This document shows, in pieces, positions 23,501 to 36,070 of a stretch of 64,000 nt of DNA. The number at the start of each line of letters is the position of its first letter. Positions within the stretch are counted from its first letter, which is position 1. The translations under genes were made by a program, and so were the position numbers. Source of the DNA: Megamerina dolium (Eukaryota; Arthropoda; Insecta; Diptera; Megamerinidae). The notes beneath the pieces were generated by a model. The model ran no database searches, was not told where the DNA came from, and worked only from the letters and a program-made list of their open reading frames with translations. Where the stretch lies: assembly GCA_963854835.1 (NCBI GenBank), contig OY978526.1:75860418-75924417 (forward strand), given 5' to 3'.

Positions 23501-26500
23501 GGTGAGGTCATATCCCAGACGGCAATAGAACGATCCTTGGAGCAGGTAACCATCATACCGTTATTGAAACGTAAGTGCAGCACTGCTTCGCAGTGATGTA
23601 TTAGCGTATTGACCATTTCACCACTATTAACATCCCAGACGCGTACCGTTCCATCGGATGAGCCACTAATAATCACCTTGTCATCGTACTGAAGACACAA
23701 AACCGAGCCAGTGTGACCAGTAAGAGTCTAAACAAAAATATATGTTTACAATTCACTATGAAAAATCATACAAATTCGATTATTTACCTTAACACATTGC
23801 AAATCCGTGCGATCCCATATTTTAATCGTATTATCACGTAATCCGGAAACAATTTTAACATCATCATATTGTAAACAATAGACTCCTTTTGAGTTCTCTG
23901 AACGACAATTAATACGACGCAGCATATGACGGCCAGTACGCCAATTATTCTCTATGCTTTCAATGTCCTACAAATATTCAATATTAAATAGACATTAAAA
24001 TGAGACAAATTATTCAAACTAATCGTTCTTTGAAGCGTCCCAAAAGTTGACCGATTTTTTAACCAAACCACTTGATACAATAAAATATAAGTTATCTTGG
24101 CTATTTGGTTTAGTAGCTGATAGTAATATATATTGTAGAGTATATTTTTAAAATTCATTAACCCATTATCACACTTTTTTGGGGGAATTTTTGCCGTTCC
24201 CAAGAGAAATCGTATTTCTTCCACTGCGAGTCCTCACAAAGGGTTAATATGATCTAGAAAAAATGTTCTTGGTAAATTCTACTATAATCTGCTGAATATT
24301 AGAAACGTGTAAAGGCAAAGCCATTCATTTTATTTACACTTTTATACTTTATATGAAATTTAACGATTCTTTATTACTAGTTGCAACGACATTTTGATAA
24401 TAAATACGCCCCATTATTACGGTTGAAACTTATAGACTTGGAAAAACACTTCCTCTGAATCCAAATCTGTCATCAGGCTTCTTTCTAATCTAAAAAAAAA
24501 ACTTGTAAAACACTTCTTCTGAATACATATCCGTGCTTGGATATCCATTTGTTATCGTTTGTACTTTAAATCCGTAAAAAAAAACTACAAAAATAACCGA
24601 AAACGATATTTTTTTATGAAAGAAAAAAACTTGTGGGCTATCGGAGATATATGATGATTGCATCGATCGAAACAAATAGTAGACTAAAGGTGCTATTTTT
24701 CTTAAAGAAGGCTGGTGTTGTAGCATATCCCAATTCTGATCCTTCTACTAGTTGTTTTTCATTGGTATAGAACCATGCATTCTGATGCTTCTTTTTAATC
24801 TCAAAATGCCAAAAAATTAATATTATTTTTTTTGAGTTCAGCAAAAAACTTGAGGGTTATCGCGGAAATACGACCACGGATTTGGAGACTTAAATTCATA
24901 GGATGGGCTTTACTCCAATTCGTCGGACATTCCATAATTGTTGTGGGTCTGTGTTATTGAAATAAATTTGTATAAGATCAAAACGGTCTCCAAAAAGGAA
25001 AAAATAACAAAGTAATCTAAATAGTGGTGCAATACTTGTCACTTCTGCCCTTCCATATAGTTTTTCACTGGCGACACAACATGAGCCCAGGCGTTTCATT
25101 TTAACCTCAAAAACGTAAAAAAATATCACCGAAAAAATATGTTTTTTTGATATTAGAAGGAAGCTTGAGGGTAATCGCGGAAAACTGTCTACAGTTCTGA
25201 CCTTACAAGTAGTTTCACACTGACAACGCAACATAATGCCTGGCGTTATCATGGTGAAAAATTCACTTATGCCATTTATTGACACATTCTGCTCTTTTTT
25301 GTTCAATAGCACGCTTTAAACACATTAGTTCTCGTCGATAGACATCGCCAATGATGGTTTCAGACGGTTTCAACAACTCATAATATACCACCCACCTTTC
25401 AAATAGAGCATAATTTTGTCACAATGAGTAGAAGGTCTACTTCTCAGTGACAATATGAAATAAAAAACCTTTTAGTTTTTGTCTATCAAGCCACATCTTA
25501 CAAGTGATCAGTGTAAGTAACAATTTTACGCTGAGACCCAAAGTCGGATGTAACCACAATATTATGTAGTACTACTTTGTCAATTTGTTTGTTTTATAAT
25601 GCTAATATTAGGGCATTGTTGAATCGGTAAACATGATTAATCAAAAATTATTGTCCAAAAACTTACATTCATAATTTTCGGAAACAGTTCACGATAGAAT
25701 GAATGTGGCCGGTGCGTTGTACCCGGACGTGGTTTGAAAAGATATTGTATCCAACCACGCCTTTCTGCCAATCCACGCCATAACGAATCAGTGCGTACTT
25801 TGCGCTCAATCAATTTCTTCCACAGCATACCCTCAGAGATGACGCGAAGCCATTCTTTACAAACTAATTCAGCTGCTTTCAATGATTCAGCGTCCAAATA
25901 CGATAGTATATTCTCTGCTATATGATCAAGACCTTTTTCTAAAATGATAAAATGAGGAAAATTATAAAAAATATTAAATATCGTCAAAGATGCCTCAAGG
26001 CCAACATAAAATTAAAATGTTATTGTATGATTACCAACTTAAAATGAGCCTACCGCTAAATTGATACTCATATTCCTGAATATTTTTCCAAGTCTACTGA
26101 CATACGTGCGACTAAAATAATTTCTAATATTTTCGGAAGATTTTGAATGAACGCTTTGGGATCATGATTAATTAGGAATGAAATTCGACTGATAATGAGA
26201 CCATCAAAAAAGTTAACTTCGAACTCATTTAGTTGGATGAAATCAGATTTTTGATTAATACATTATCTACTAGATGTCTAAAATAAATAAAAAATATGAA
26301 ACAGCTAATTGGTACTTACTCGGCAGCAGTGATATAAAATCCCGTTGTAACATCGGCTTAAGAAACGCATTTATATGTCCATGTTGATAATGGCACATTC
26401 GCGACAATAGTTGTTCTACAAACTCGACTTGGTCTGCTTCGTTCCATTGAGAAAAAAATGATAAGCAGGTCTCACGTTCAACTTGAAATATTTGCGATTG

Positions 26501-28552
26501 TTCTTTCTTACGGACAGGATCATAAAGCATTGTTGATGTAAACTAAGTGGATAGATTTGAAAAAAAAAAATATTTTTTTTTTATAATCGTAAGAAAATTA
26601 GGAGAGAAAAATATACGCAGAATATGAAATAATTTCAATATTTTTGTACCAGTTAGGAATTCAAAACAAATCGCCTTTTATATAATGATTTTTCAGGTTT
26701 GGAGTTCAAAATTAATCACTGAGGTCAAATCTGGTCCGGCAACAATTCGAATACCATATTATTTAAGTATATTGCCCATTACTATGGCTGGAATGATTTT
26801 GAAACGGTTTTGGAAGAGATCTTCCTAAATAAATACCTCAATTTCAATTGTTGTCTATATTCAAGTAATTTGCATTTCAATTTGAAAATGTTTTCCTTTC
26901 ATGATGCAGTCGTGAAAAATGAACTTCAGGTACTTGCCAAGCAGTTTCATTGCTGTTCGCAATAGAAATCACGAATCTGAATTGATGAAGCTGTAAGTAA
27001 ATGCTACACTCAGAAATGGAACTGATAACCTGGATAACCAAGGCTTATTCAAATTTGTAGTAGTTGTCAATTCTAATTACGAATTTGCATATGTGATGCC
27101 ACCTTTTATATTTTAACCAACTTTTCATTGTTTCCTAGTACGTATATAAATATTTAATACGCACACCATGAAAAAGTATAACAGCAGACTACGTAATCGA
27201 TAATTTTACACGGTTGCATAAATCACACAAATGGTTAACGTTTGAATTGCACAATATGAAATTTAATAAATGTCAATGTCAACATCTATTGAGATTAACT
27301 TAAAAAATTGATCAACAAATATGTAAATTTTTGCATTTACTTTACTCATTTTGGTTCCTTTGTAATTGTTGTTTTTGATATTCAATATTTGAAGGTGAAA
27401 TAAATTAATAATAAACAATTTTTCTACTAATGCAAAGAAATATGTAATAATAATAATATTAATCATACTACTAACGGCGAGTAGAGTATAGAAATGTATA
27501 CGATATTTTATATGTATATTTTAAGAGAAGACTGAAGCAGCATGTTAAGAAATATAGAGATCCCCAATGTACATACGTGTGATAATTACAGATTTGTATT
27601 GTTATATTGAAACGAATCATATTTTGTTCAAGAATTCCATGTCACAACTAGATATATTATTAATACATAAATAGTCGATTATAAATAAATTTGTGACCCC
27701 GAAGGGCAAAAAAAAAAAACAAAAATTGTTCAAATTAATTATCACAAATTTCCTATCTTTATCAACGTGCTTTTTGGTCGGAAACAAATTGCACAGATAT
27801 CATTTAAAAATATCTCCAAACCCACTATTTTTCGCCATGCAGTATTTCAATATTACGCTATTGTAATATATACGTAAGATATGGTAACTACCTGGGGAGT
27901 ATGATTTAGTTAGTTAAATACAAATTATTTTTATATATATTTGTAAATATAGAAATATATTTCACACAAGCTTACATTGTAATACTATTGAAGTTGATAA
28001 TACTAAAATTAATAATTGCGTTAATGTATAGCAGCGTTTGAGTGCCCTGTATTATCTATGCATGTTATGTATTTGTCATCAGTAAAATTGTATAAGTTCA
28101 TAAACTGTCTAAAATATATAAACAAGTTTATAAATAAACTTGAGAAAACGCGATATTGCAAGGACAAAAAAAAAATCATAAAAAAAATAAATAAAATGAT
28201 AACGTCAAAGTATTTCAAATGCAGCATATGATTCAATGAAAATGCATAAAACCCACCGCAACGCCATATATTCACCACATCATAAAATCGTACATATAAA
28301 AGCTGAAATCGTGTTTTAGAAAAATAATTCCGCACATAACTAATCATAAGACAAGAAATTGTGTAACAAAAAATGAAAGCAAAAAATAAAATCCACTACT
28401 AACTATAACAAGAAAAAAATTTCGAGTTGTACGTTACTACAACGTAATGTGAAAATTTATATTAAAATGAAATAAATACACATTTATATACTTACACCTT
28501 GCGAATTTGAGTTTGTCTCATCCATAATTTTGTCAGTCTCCATTTTCATCAT
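20576..28552 (-). CDS. slmb: Supernumerary limbs (slimb / beta-TrCP), F-box WD40 protein, 8 coding exons
   Basis: This is the substrate receptor of an SCF ubiquitin ligase that targets phosphorylated degron proteins such as Armadillo/beta-catenin, Cubitus interruptus, Cactus and Period. The join is complement(20576..20595, 22808..22943, 23010..23199, 23273..23727, 23788..23967, 25667..25938, 26320..26542, 28496..28552). Total coding length is 1533 nt, or 510 aa, the same as I recall for Drosophila. Every junction is GT-AG and phases agree. Exon 1 gives residues 1-19. Exon 2 carries the dimerisation D-domain ([32 protein letters not shown]). The F-box is about 94-140 ([33 protein letters not shown]). 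Seven WD40 repeats fill about 200-490, for example [15 protein letters not shown] and [13 protein letters not shown]. The last exon is 20 nt and completes the conserved C-terminus PALMEH. Nothing suggests loss of function. Confidence 0.96.
20596..22807. other. Last intron of slmb
   Basis: A 2.2-kb intron separates the final six codons from the rest of the gene. It contains A/T-rich palindromic stretches (GATTAATC-type words at 20640-21010) and a more GC-balanced island at about 21980-22160. No coding region is supported. Confidence 0.6.
23968..25666. other. slmb intron between the F-box and WD40 exons
   Basis: A 1.7-kb intron whose central part is made of degenerate repeats described separately. 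No coding region is supported. Confidence 0.6.
24560..25270. repeat. Degenerate internal repeats in a slmb intron
   Basis: TTCTGxxCCTTxxA recurs at about 24734, 25043 and 25195, each followed by TAGTTTTTCA-like and ACAACATGxxCC-like words. A second motif, CTTGAGGGTTATCGCGGAAA or variant, recurs at about 24630, 24850 and 25163. The two motifs alternate, so the stretch looks like an old, rearranged tandem array or piled-up copies of one short element. Confidence 0.5.
26543..28495. other. First coding intron of slmb
   Basis: A 1.95-kb AT-rich intron. No coding region or clear transposon is seen. Confidence 0.6.
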
Positions 28553-29499
28553 TTCTCTTTGAGTTATATTATGTATGTATTTTTTTTTTCTTATTTATTA
28601 TTATTTTCTTTTTCCGTACAAAACTTTTTTTTTTATTTTTGTGTGATATTTAAGCAAATAATCCGATCACAGTGAAATGCAGTGTTTTGGAAAAACGAAA
28701 AAACACTAGTGTTATCTTACTCGTTAATGAGGGTACGGAAGCAACGAGTTACCAAATCAGAATAAGCTAAATATATGCTAATCACCACAAACTCACTGCA
28801 ATATTCCCTGTATTACTACAATCAATCTATTACAATTGCTTGATGGCGGTGCTCATCCAATTCACCCGCTTTTACCAACATATTTAGCTATTTATTACGT
28901 ATGTTCTCTATAGTTTGTTTCTTCTACCTTGATATTCAACGTAGCTTTTTGAACAAAGCAAGCAAGTCATTGATGTAAGAGCGAAAAAAATCACTTTTAT
29001 GCTTTGTGGGAAATTTTCAATTTCATATAAAATTATTCTTCAACACATTTCCAGATACACACGTTATATATATAGATATATATGTTACAATCCGATTTAT
29101 GATTTTCTTGTACAATATTGAATATGTTTTAAAAAATCACAATTTTCGATAATTTAATTTGTACAATTACATTACAACGCAAGCAAATATCCACACGTAC
29201 TACTCCAAAAACTCAAATTGAACTAACAAAAAGTATTGTATGCTGCCAAACACACGAAATTGGATCGCATACCTTTTAGTGTTGCCAATTGTTAAGTTTT
29301 TTTTTGTATTAAAAATCCATTTACCAGTAAATATAATGATAATAATTTGCATTAAAAATATGAAAAAATTTGCTTCAATATTGCAATAATATATTTTTAA
29401 TAGTGAAATATAAATAAATAGAACTAATCGGGTTGTGAATGTAAGCACGTATTAAACATGGCAATACCAGCAGTAGCCCTATTCCAATTCTATACTTCG
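28553..29499. other. slmb 5' flank
   Basis: Probably contains the slmb 5' UTR and promoter; AT-rich, with no motif clear enough to call. Confidence 0.4.
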
Positions 29500-29830
29500 A
29501 TTATGGTTCAAATACTCGCTGACGTAAAACCGACAAATGGAATTGTCGTGTTAACGAAAGCTCACCGCATGACGGTGACGTTGCCCGTAGCGGGGAGAAC
29601 CAAAACCAATTCGATTTTTTCCGTAATGCTGCAACTAGCCACCGACGTAGCGTACGTACGTACCGCCCGTACGTAAGAACATACAAAATTGCATTGATTT
29701 TCTCCGCTCCGAGCAACGTCTACGTCACCGTCATACGGTGGTGAGTTTTCGTTAACACGGCATTCCCATAAGATAGGTCGTGTCAGCTGACACGTTCTAC
29801 GTTTTACGTCGGTGGCTAATTGCAGCATAA
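29500..29830. repeat. Foldback / inverted-repeat element in the slmb-FAHD1 intergenic region
   Basis: The left arm at about 29548-29612 and the reverse complement of the right arm at about 29688-29758 share TGTTAACGAAA, CTCACC, ATGACGGTGACGT, AGCGG and GAGAA. A second inverted pair is nested differently: ATGCTGCAACTAGCCACCGA at 29627-29646 matches the reverse complement of 29800-29827. The block is distinctly richer in CG (ACGTAC, GTACGT) than its surroundings. No transposase frame is seen, so it would be a non-autonomous foldback or MITE. Confidence 0.65.
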
Positions 29831-31172
29831 CACCGTGTCAGCTGATCTATGCGACCAAGGTTGCCAGATTAGACTTTTATAAATATATAAAAAATAAACT
29901 AAGAAAATTTAGATTTTTTGTGATAAATCAAAACGACCATAATTTTTTTTTTAGTTTCGATTCGCTAAAAAGTAGAATAAAATATCCCAAACAGTAAATT
30001 TAGAATACATAAACATTGAAAAAATGGGCCAATAAAAAATTTCCACGCATTTTTTGTGAAAATGTTCAATAAAGAAAAAGAAAAACCGTATGCTTATAAG
30101 AAGCTATGGAAAAGTATCCGAAGTGGTAACAATATTAGTAGCGGAAATTATAATTCCCTTCTCCCTACCACTTACCTAAAATAACCCTAAAATTATGCAA
30201 CACTATCAAACTGAGAACTGCAAAATATGACCTAACGAAGCTAAAAATCACAAGTTTCACAACTAACTGGAATGTATTAAAGGCAGATGGCAATATATAA
30301 TTGTAATAGGAATAAATAAGTGATTCAAAAAGTATCATAAAATCATGTCTCATAATTTCAAGTTGAACGCAATTATAACATAAATGTATGTTGAAGATGC
30401 TCATAATTTTGTTTTTTTTCAACATAGTCGCTTTTGTATGGGAATCAAGAATATTTTTTAACGTATTGTATGAACTTATGACAATATAACAATGACACCT
30501 TATGAATCTCCTAAATATTTAGTAAGATAAATTAGCTCGTCATCACTAGGTAAATACTGATAGATGAAACTAAAGATATTATTATCATGATATTCAAAGA
30601 TTATATGTACATAAAAATGTTTCTTAATTTTGACTACGGGTCATTCAATTCATTGTTGAATAGCAATGTATAGTATGTTGTCAGAGGAATTGTATATGAT
30701 AGAAAGAACTAAAGGAAGAGCAAAAAACAACCAGACAAACAGCTACTAAAATTTCCATCTCCATTTGAATATTACATTATAATTTTATTTGACAATTTTA
30801 GAGATGATCAACATTCAATTTACTTGTACGACAAAATAGTGTTTGCTGTAAACAGCAAAAACAAGAGACGCCGACGTACAGCTTCAGTGTCATCGAGAAC
30901 GATCTGACTTCTTTGATACGTGACATTTTGGTTTTGTCGCTGGGTTTGGCTGTTGTCGTTGTCGTAGTGATACCACCTGAAATAGTACTCATTGATTTGT
31001 ATGTATGATGGTGGGCTATGGTATTTCACCATGCATTGAGTTGTTTTATTTAACTGATAAATTATCTAACTTTTACTTTGGGTTCAGATGTTATCAATAA
31101 TATAGACAAGAAGGGAGGAAGGAAACGAAACGTGCCACTCAAGTTTATAATTTTAAAGTTAACTTGGAAATT
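29831..31172. other. Intergenic DNA upstream of FAHD1
   Basis: Mostly AT-rich and featureless. A small minus-strand open frame at 30820-31032 (70 codons, ending ..LDDTEAVRRRLLFLLFTANTILSYK) looks more protein-like at its C-terminal end than its neighbours. A second frame overlaps it. I do not recognise it and do not call it a gene. Confidence 0.35.
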
Positions 31173-32102
31173 ATGGCATTCATTATTAATCGATTCTTCA
31201 CTACGACAGCACGGAGGATGACAGAAACAACGAATTTTGTGTGTAATGGGAAAAAAATTCTCGGTGCAGCTTTAAATTACATGTAAGTAACAATACAATA
31301 CAATGTTTATAGTGATAAGTTTTAACAAATAAATTGTGTACGTATTTTTTTTTCTTGTTTGCTGCCGTCACACGTCACAAAATAGGGATATTGTACGTGC
31401 TCGGAATGTACCTGTTCCAGATGTGCCATTATTATTTCTCAAACCAACTACCTCATATATACAAGAAGGTGCAAGCATTGTTGTACGTATTGAATATATT
31501 AAAATACAATCGATTCCCAACTAAAGCAAGAATGTTTTCTTATAAAGATACCAAAAGCATTTACTAAAGTAGCACATGAAGTGGAATTGGGTTTCATTAT
31601 TGGTAAAAAATGCAAAAATGTTAGCCGCGAGGATGCAATGAACTTTGTTAGCGGTTACTGTTTAGCATTGGATTTGACAGCACAATGTGAATTAGTATGG
31701 CAAAAGTTTTTGTAAAACACGAATAAGACGTCGAATTAATTTACTGTACGCACTTAGGGTGAAGCACGCTCAAAAGGGCATCCCTGGACTTTGGGCAAGG
31801 GTTTCGATACAGCCACACCGGTGTCACGTTTTATTCCCTGCAGTGAAATACAAGATCCACATGATATACCATTGTGGTTAAAAGTAAATGGTGAAATGCG
31901 TCAACAGGGCAACACATCGGACTTGATATTTAAAATTCCCTCACTCATATCACACGTTTCTACATATATGACTTTGGAACCGAATGACTTAATACTCACT
32001 GGAACTCCCGATGGTGCAGCACCACTAAAAGCAGGAGACATAATCGAATGTGGTATGGGTAATATAGTACAAATGAAGTTTGATGTTTGTGCAGAACAAT
32101 GA
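31173..32102 (+). CDS. FAHD1-type acylpyruvase / oxaloacetate decarboxylase (4 exons)
   Basis: This is a fumarylacetoacetate-hydrolase-fold enzyme, closest by eye to mitochondrial FAHD1, which decarboxylates oxaloacetate and hydrolyses acylpyruvates using Mg2+. The join is 31173..31282, 31386..31482, 31548..31694, 31758..32102, giving 232 aa with consistent phases. Family signatures are LLFLKPTTSY (exon 2), AHEVELGFIIGKK (exon 3, metal ligands Glu80 and Glu82), GYCLALDLTA (Asp111), PWTLGKGFDT and ILTGTPDGAAPLKAGD. The first 15 residues (MAFIINRFFTTTARR) are basic and hydroxyl-rich with no acids, consistent with a mitochondrial presequence; Met16 is an alternative start that would remove it. 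An AATAAA lies at 32160-32165. The gene is tail-to-tail with the CCDC115 homologue, 100 bases apart. Confidence 0.9.
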
Positions 32103-32202
32103 AAATGAACTATTCCATATGTTAATTGTTGTAAAAGCATATTTTTCCAAATTCCCTTTAATAAATGCCTTGTAAAAAAAATATGTCAATACACCAGTAT
32201 AC

Positions 32203-32880
32203 TTAATTAGAATCTTGTGATACGCTCTGTAGTTGTTTAACTTTCTTCAATTGTTCGATACTCTTTGTAACAGCCATCAACTCTCTTTGTATGTTAGCAC
32301 TTTCCACTACTAAATCGACACATTTGCGGAAACTTTCAGCGGCTTCACGTAAACTACTTGGTGCCAATACACCAAACCAATGCATTGGTTCCACGTACCC
32401 ATTTTGCTTACATACAGGCTCACGTTGAACTTCTAGTTCCGTTTCTGATACTGTGCCTGAACTTTCTTTTTCTCGGACACGACATAAAGCTTTAAAATCC
32501 AGACCATTTTCAGTGGGTATTTGTGCTGTACTAACAGTCTGTGTTCCTTGAATATATCTTGTTTTTGCCTAAATGCAAAATACATTAATTGCTTAGGTTG
32601 TAAAATGTATGAAGTACAAAGTCTCAAATTGGGACGTTCAACTTTTGAAGGTTTTAAAAAGATGCTGCAAGAATTTTATCATTCTGAACTGATTAACATA
32701 ATCGGCTGAATTTCCCAATTAGCATGTTTAACTATATATACAAATTACCAATAACAACTGTCCGCTATTACTAAGACGTTCAATATTTTTACGACTTCGT
32801 GTGTATTCTTCAATTAAATGCAGCATTTCCAAATATAATGCATCGATTAAACTGCCAATTTCCTCTTTTGTTGCTGGCAT
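32203..32880 (-). CDS. CCDC115 / Vma22-like V-ATPase assembly factor (2 exons)
   Basis: The join is complement(32203..32568, 32749..32880), 165 aa, with a phase-0 intron. Exon 1 is an acidic helix (SLIDALYLEMLHLIEEYTRS) and ends LLL; exon 2 resumes AKTRYIQG, matching the LAKARYxxG motif of human CCDC115. The C-terminal half carries the family hallmark MHWFGVLAPSSLREAAESF, followed by a coiled-coil-like segment (VVESANIQRELMAVTKSIEQL). The family (yeast Vma22) helps assemble the V0 sector of the vacuolar H+-ATPase at the endoplasmic reticulum. A plus-strand TTTAAT at 32157-32162 gives ATTAAA on the minus strand and overlaps the FAHD1 poly(A) signal. The homology is by motif and not by search. 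Confidence 0.85.
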
Positions 32881-34439
32881 TTTTTCACCCAATATGAATA
32901 TTTTGATTTTTCCACAAAATAATATGAATTACAATTGTTACAACAACTTGCTGTCGGTCATATGATATTTATTTTGGTGTTGCCAATCTATTATTTCACT
33001 GAAATCATCTGTTTACAATTTTGTCATATCTTCTATTACTATAACTACACTCGTTTACAAATAATTATAAATTGTAAGAAATAGCATAAAATGTGAAACT
33101 CCTTCCCTTCACATAAACTTTTGGAACGAGAAAAATTTGCTTTTGATTTTGAATGAAAAATAAATACTGCATATCGCAAATTAGTAGACCTACTTACTTA
33201 TTTACGTAGATTGTTCTACAACACTAGTTTACAAAATTTCCGCTTTTAGAGAGCACCTAAAAAGGAAATGTTTGATAAAAAAAATTTTTGTTACTAAAAA
33301 AATGTCAAGAAACGTTTTCAAGATATTTGTGAATAACGTGTTTTTTGACTATTGTTTCTGTTACTGGAAATCATCTGAAGAATGGTTATTATTTAAAAGG
33401 TTTGTTATTCCTCTTTGCAAATCTTATATTGATCGGATTAAAATATGCAAAGATGGAGAAATTCGAAAACTTTTTTGAGAGTAACTCATTTTCAGTTGTT
33501 AAGATGACTGTTCATATTGATTGCCGAAAGATAGTCTTTTCACTCAATTTCCTCCGTTTACGTTGAATCTTCATAAAGATCTAAAGCGCAGTAGTTATTC
33601 ATAATGGCTTGCTCCCAGCAGCTCTCATACTACCTCATGCGATTTCTGTGATGTCCTTGTGAAATCTTTGCCTTGTCCGTGGCTCTCAGCTCCCAAATTC
33701 GTTGGGAAGAGTTCAAGGGATTCAAAAAATCTTTATTACGTATACGTACATTTGAACACGTTTCTAGACAATCTTGGAATAAATTCAAAAAATGGTTATA
33801 GTCAAAATTAAAATCATCACAAAGTTAGAATCGTGTTGTTTGACATACAAAAATATAATTTATTGTTTGATTATTCCTGAAAACTGCAACTGATAAATAG
33901 GGAAATACCTCATAAATATCAATTAGGTTCATACAAAAAGTAAACACATCGAAAGCTGAAGCTCTATACCACGTTCTTCAGGCGTTACAGCTTGGGCGCT
34001 CAAGCCTGATTTAATGCAATTGTATGGGAGCACAAAATCCTTGATTATGATGGTAGTAATTTTATATGGGAAATATGCTTGTTCGAAACTAGATTTGAGT
34101 GATAATCTCAAAACTTAAGATAATCTCGTATGTGTAAACATATTATTACACAAATTTCATACATAAAAACACAGGGAAACAATTTTTTACATGCAAAAGG
34201 TAGAAAGTGCCGAATCCATTAAAATTAAATGGTAAAATATACCTTTTAGCGAACTGTCATTTTTAGTAGATATTTAATTCGTCCTGATCCTTAAGAATAG
34301 TGTTTTGAAATTGAATGCGAAATGTCAAAACTTTGAAGAAACGACAGGCGCGATTTGGTCTCGCCTGAAGCCTGTATAGCCTGAGAAATATGAAATGCCG
34401 GAATATATATCGCACCTTTCATATAGACTTAATTCACAA
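32881..34439. other. Intergenic DNA, 5' flank of CCDC115
   Basis: AT-rich, no supported gene. Open frames at 33272-33566 lack recognisable motifs. Confidence 0.45.
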
Positions 34440-34950
34440 TTTAAGGCTTGTGGAAAAACGCAATCAAAGTCACTGCGATTCTAAAGATTAGAATATAATG
34501 CGTAATTATTAAGCTGCTGTAGTATATTGTTATGAAAAATAACTTGGTTTATGATTGGAATTTATTTTATTTAGAATTTTTCTTTTATGTTCAAGTTTTA
34601 TAAGTGGACTAATTTGAGAAAAACAACTTAATATTAAAAGAATTTGTATATGTATTTTATCTTAATTCGTTTTAATGTGAAATATTATATTATCGACCTT
34701 ATCCTGAACAGAGCCGGAGGAATGCTGAATTCGATTACTTTATTAGTATCAATTTGACCAAGCGTATTTATTAAAAACAGATTTAAAGTTATCCCCGCTG
34801 TTTTTGTTACATTGGGGTTTTCGTTTGACAGAAGTTAATCTCTTCACCAAGTTTCTTAATTTTATAATAAAATTTCAAAAACCGCAAATTTTGAATTCCA
34901 TCTTTTTATTATTAAAGAATTATATAGAATTTACTATAAGAATTATGTCT
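34440..34950 (-). repeat. Dispersed repeat, copy 2 (inverted relative to 11551-12000)
   Basis: AAGTCACTGCGATTCTAAAG near 34468 and TTTATGATTGGAATTTATTTTATTTAGAA near 34547 match, as reverse complements, the block at 11885-11995. CACCAAGTTTCTTAATTTTAT near 34845 and the following CAAATTTTGAATTCC match 11565-11650. Order is preserved, so these are two copies of one element in opposite orientation 23 kb apart. Confidence 0.65.
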
Positions 34951-36070
34951 ATAATCTTCTTTAAGCAGTAAAACATTTGCATTTGTATTAAAATATTTTA
35001 CACTTTCCATAGATGTATAAAAAATTTGATACATCGAAATTGATATCTTAGATTGTTCACCCATCCCTAGTCAGTCATATGGCATTTTATTATGATGTTA
35101 CCAACATAACAAAAATTGCTTAGATAAAATTTCATCAAATTTATTGAAATTTTTACGATATAGTAAACAATTTTTATTATTACTACTTATTGATGACATA
35201 TTAAAAGCATATTTTAATTACAAAACATACTGCATAGTTTACGATTATTACAAATTTTCTTTTGCATACACGGTCATTTTTTACAACAGTTGCCAACTCT
35301 ATTCAAGGCCATATAATTAGAAAAAGCGTGGTGGTAACTAGTTGTAAACATTGTAAAGTTAAGTGAAAAAATCATAATTACAACAAATGTTATGAAATAA
35401 ATAAAAATTATGCACTTTAATTGTGCAAATAGAATAGATTTTAAAGAGCGTTAAGAAAAAAAAAACGAACGAAGCAGTGGTAAGTGATAGCTGTTAGTTG
35501 ACTGGGGTGGTAGTAACAAATGAACAGATAATTTATGAAGAATTCAGTTTTCTTCTTTGTAGAACAACTTTCGTATCTAATTTTCTACAGAGAATCTGTA
35601 TAAATTAGATATAACATCCAAAGAGAAACTATAAATCACAAGTAAAACGAAAGTAAATAACTCGACGAATACGTGTTGACACAGATGACATGGTGCGAAA
35701 AACACCAACATATGAAAGTCCAAGTGTCATTAAAGTTTTTATTTTTTATTGGAGCTGTGGATAAGGTCTTAATTTAATAAACAGCTTAGTCGAAAATGTC
35801 TATTTAAATTGTACGCATGTACCTATTATACATCGCTATATTACACAATTGAAGTACTTGAACCATTATAAGATGTATGATAAGCAAATTATATTAGTCA
35901 TAAAATTGTTTCATATGTTCAACGTAATAAGTCATCTTAAACATATTTGATACACCTTTTATCTATTCGTTATCTTAAATATCATCACATCTATTCTACA
36001 GAACGATATAAACATTATAGCAACCAGTAATTATAATCATAATTGAATAACAATAAGAAGAACAACCGCA
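34951..36070. other. 5' region of the PAP2 gene
   Basis: Probably holds the promoter and a non-coding first exon. GCAGTGGTAAGT at about 35474 is a plausible donor, and TTCTACAG ending at 36000 a plausible acceptor 70 bases before the start codon. This 5' UTR intron is inference. Confidence 0.4.

Noticed and set aside
30798..31032. Small minus-strand gene upstream of FAHD1
   Set aside because: Two overlapping frames compete and no family was recognised; it is mentioned under the intergenic entry only as a possibility.
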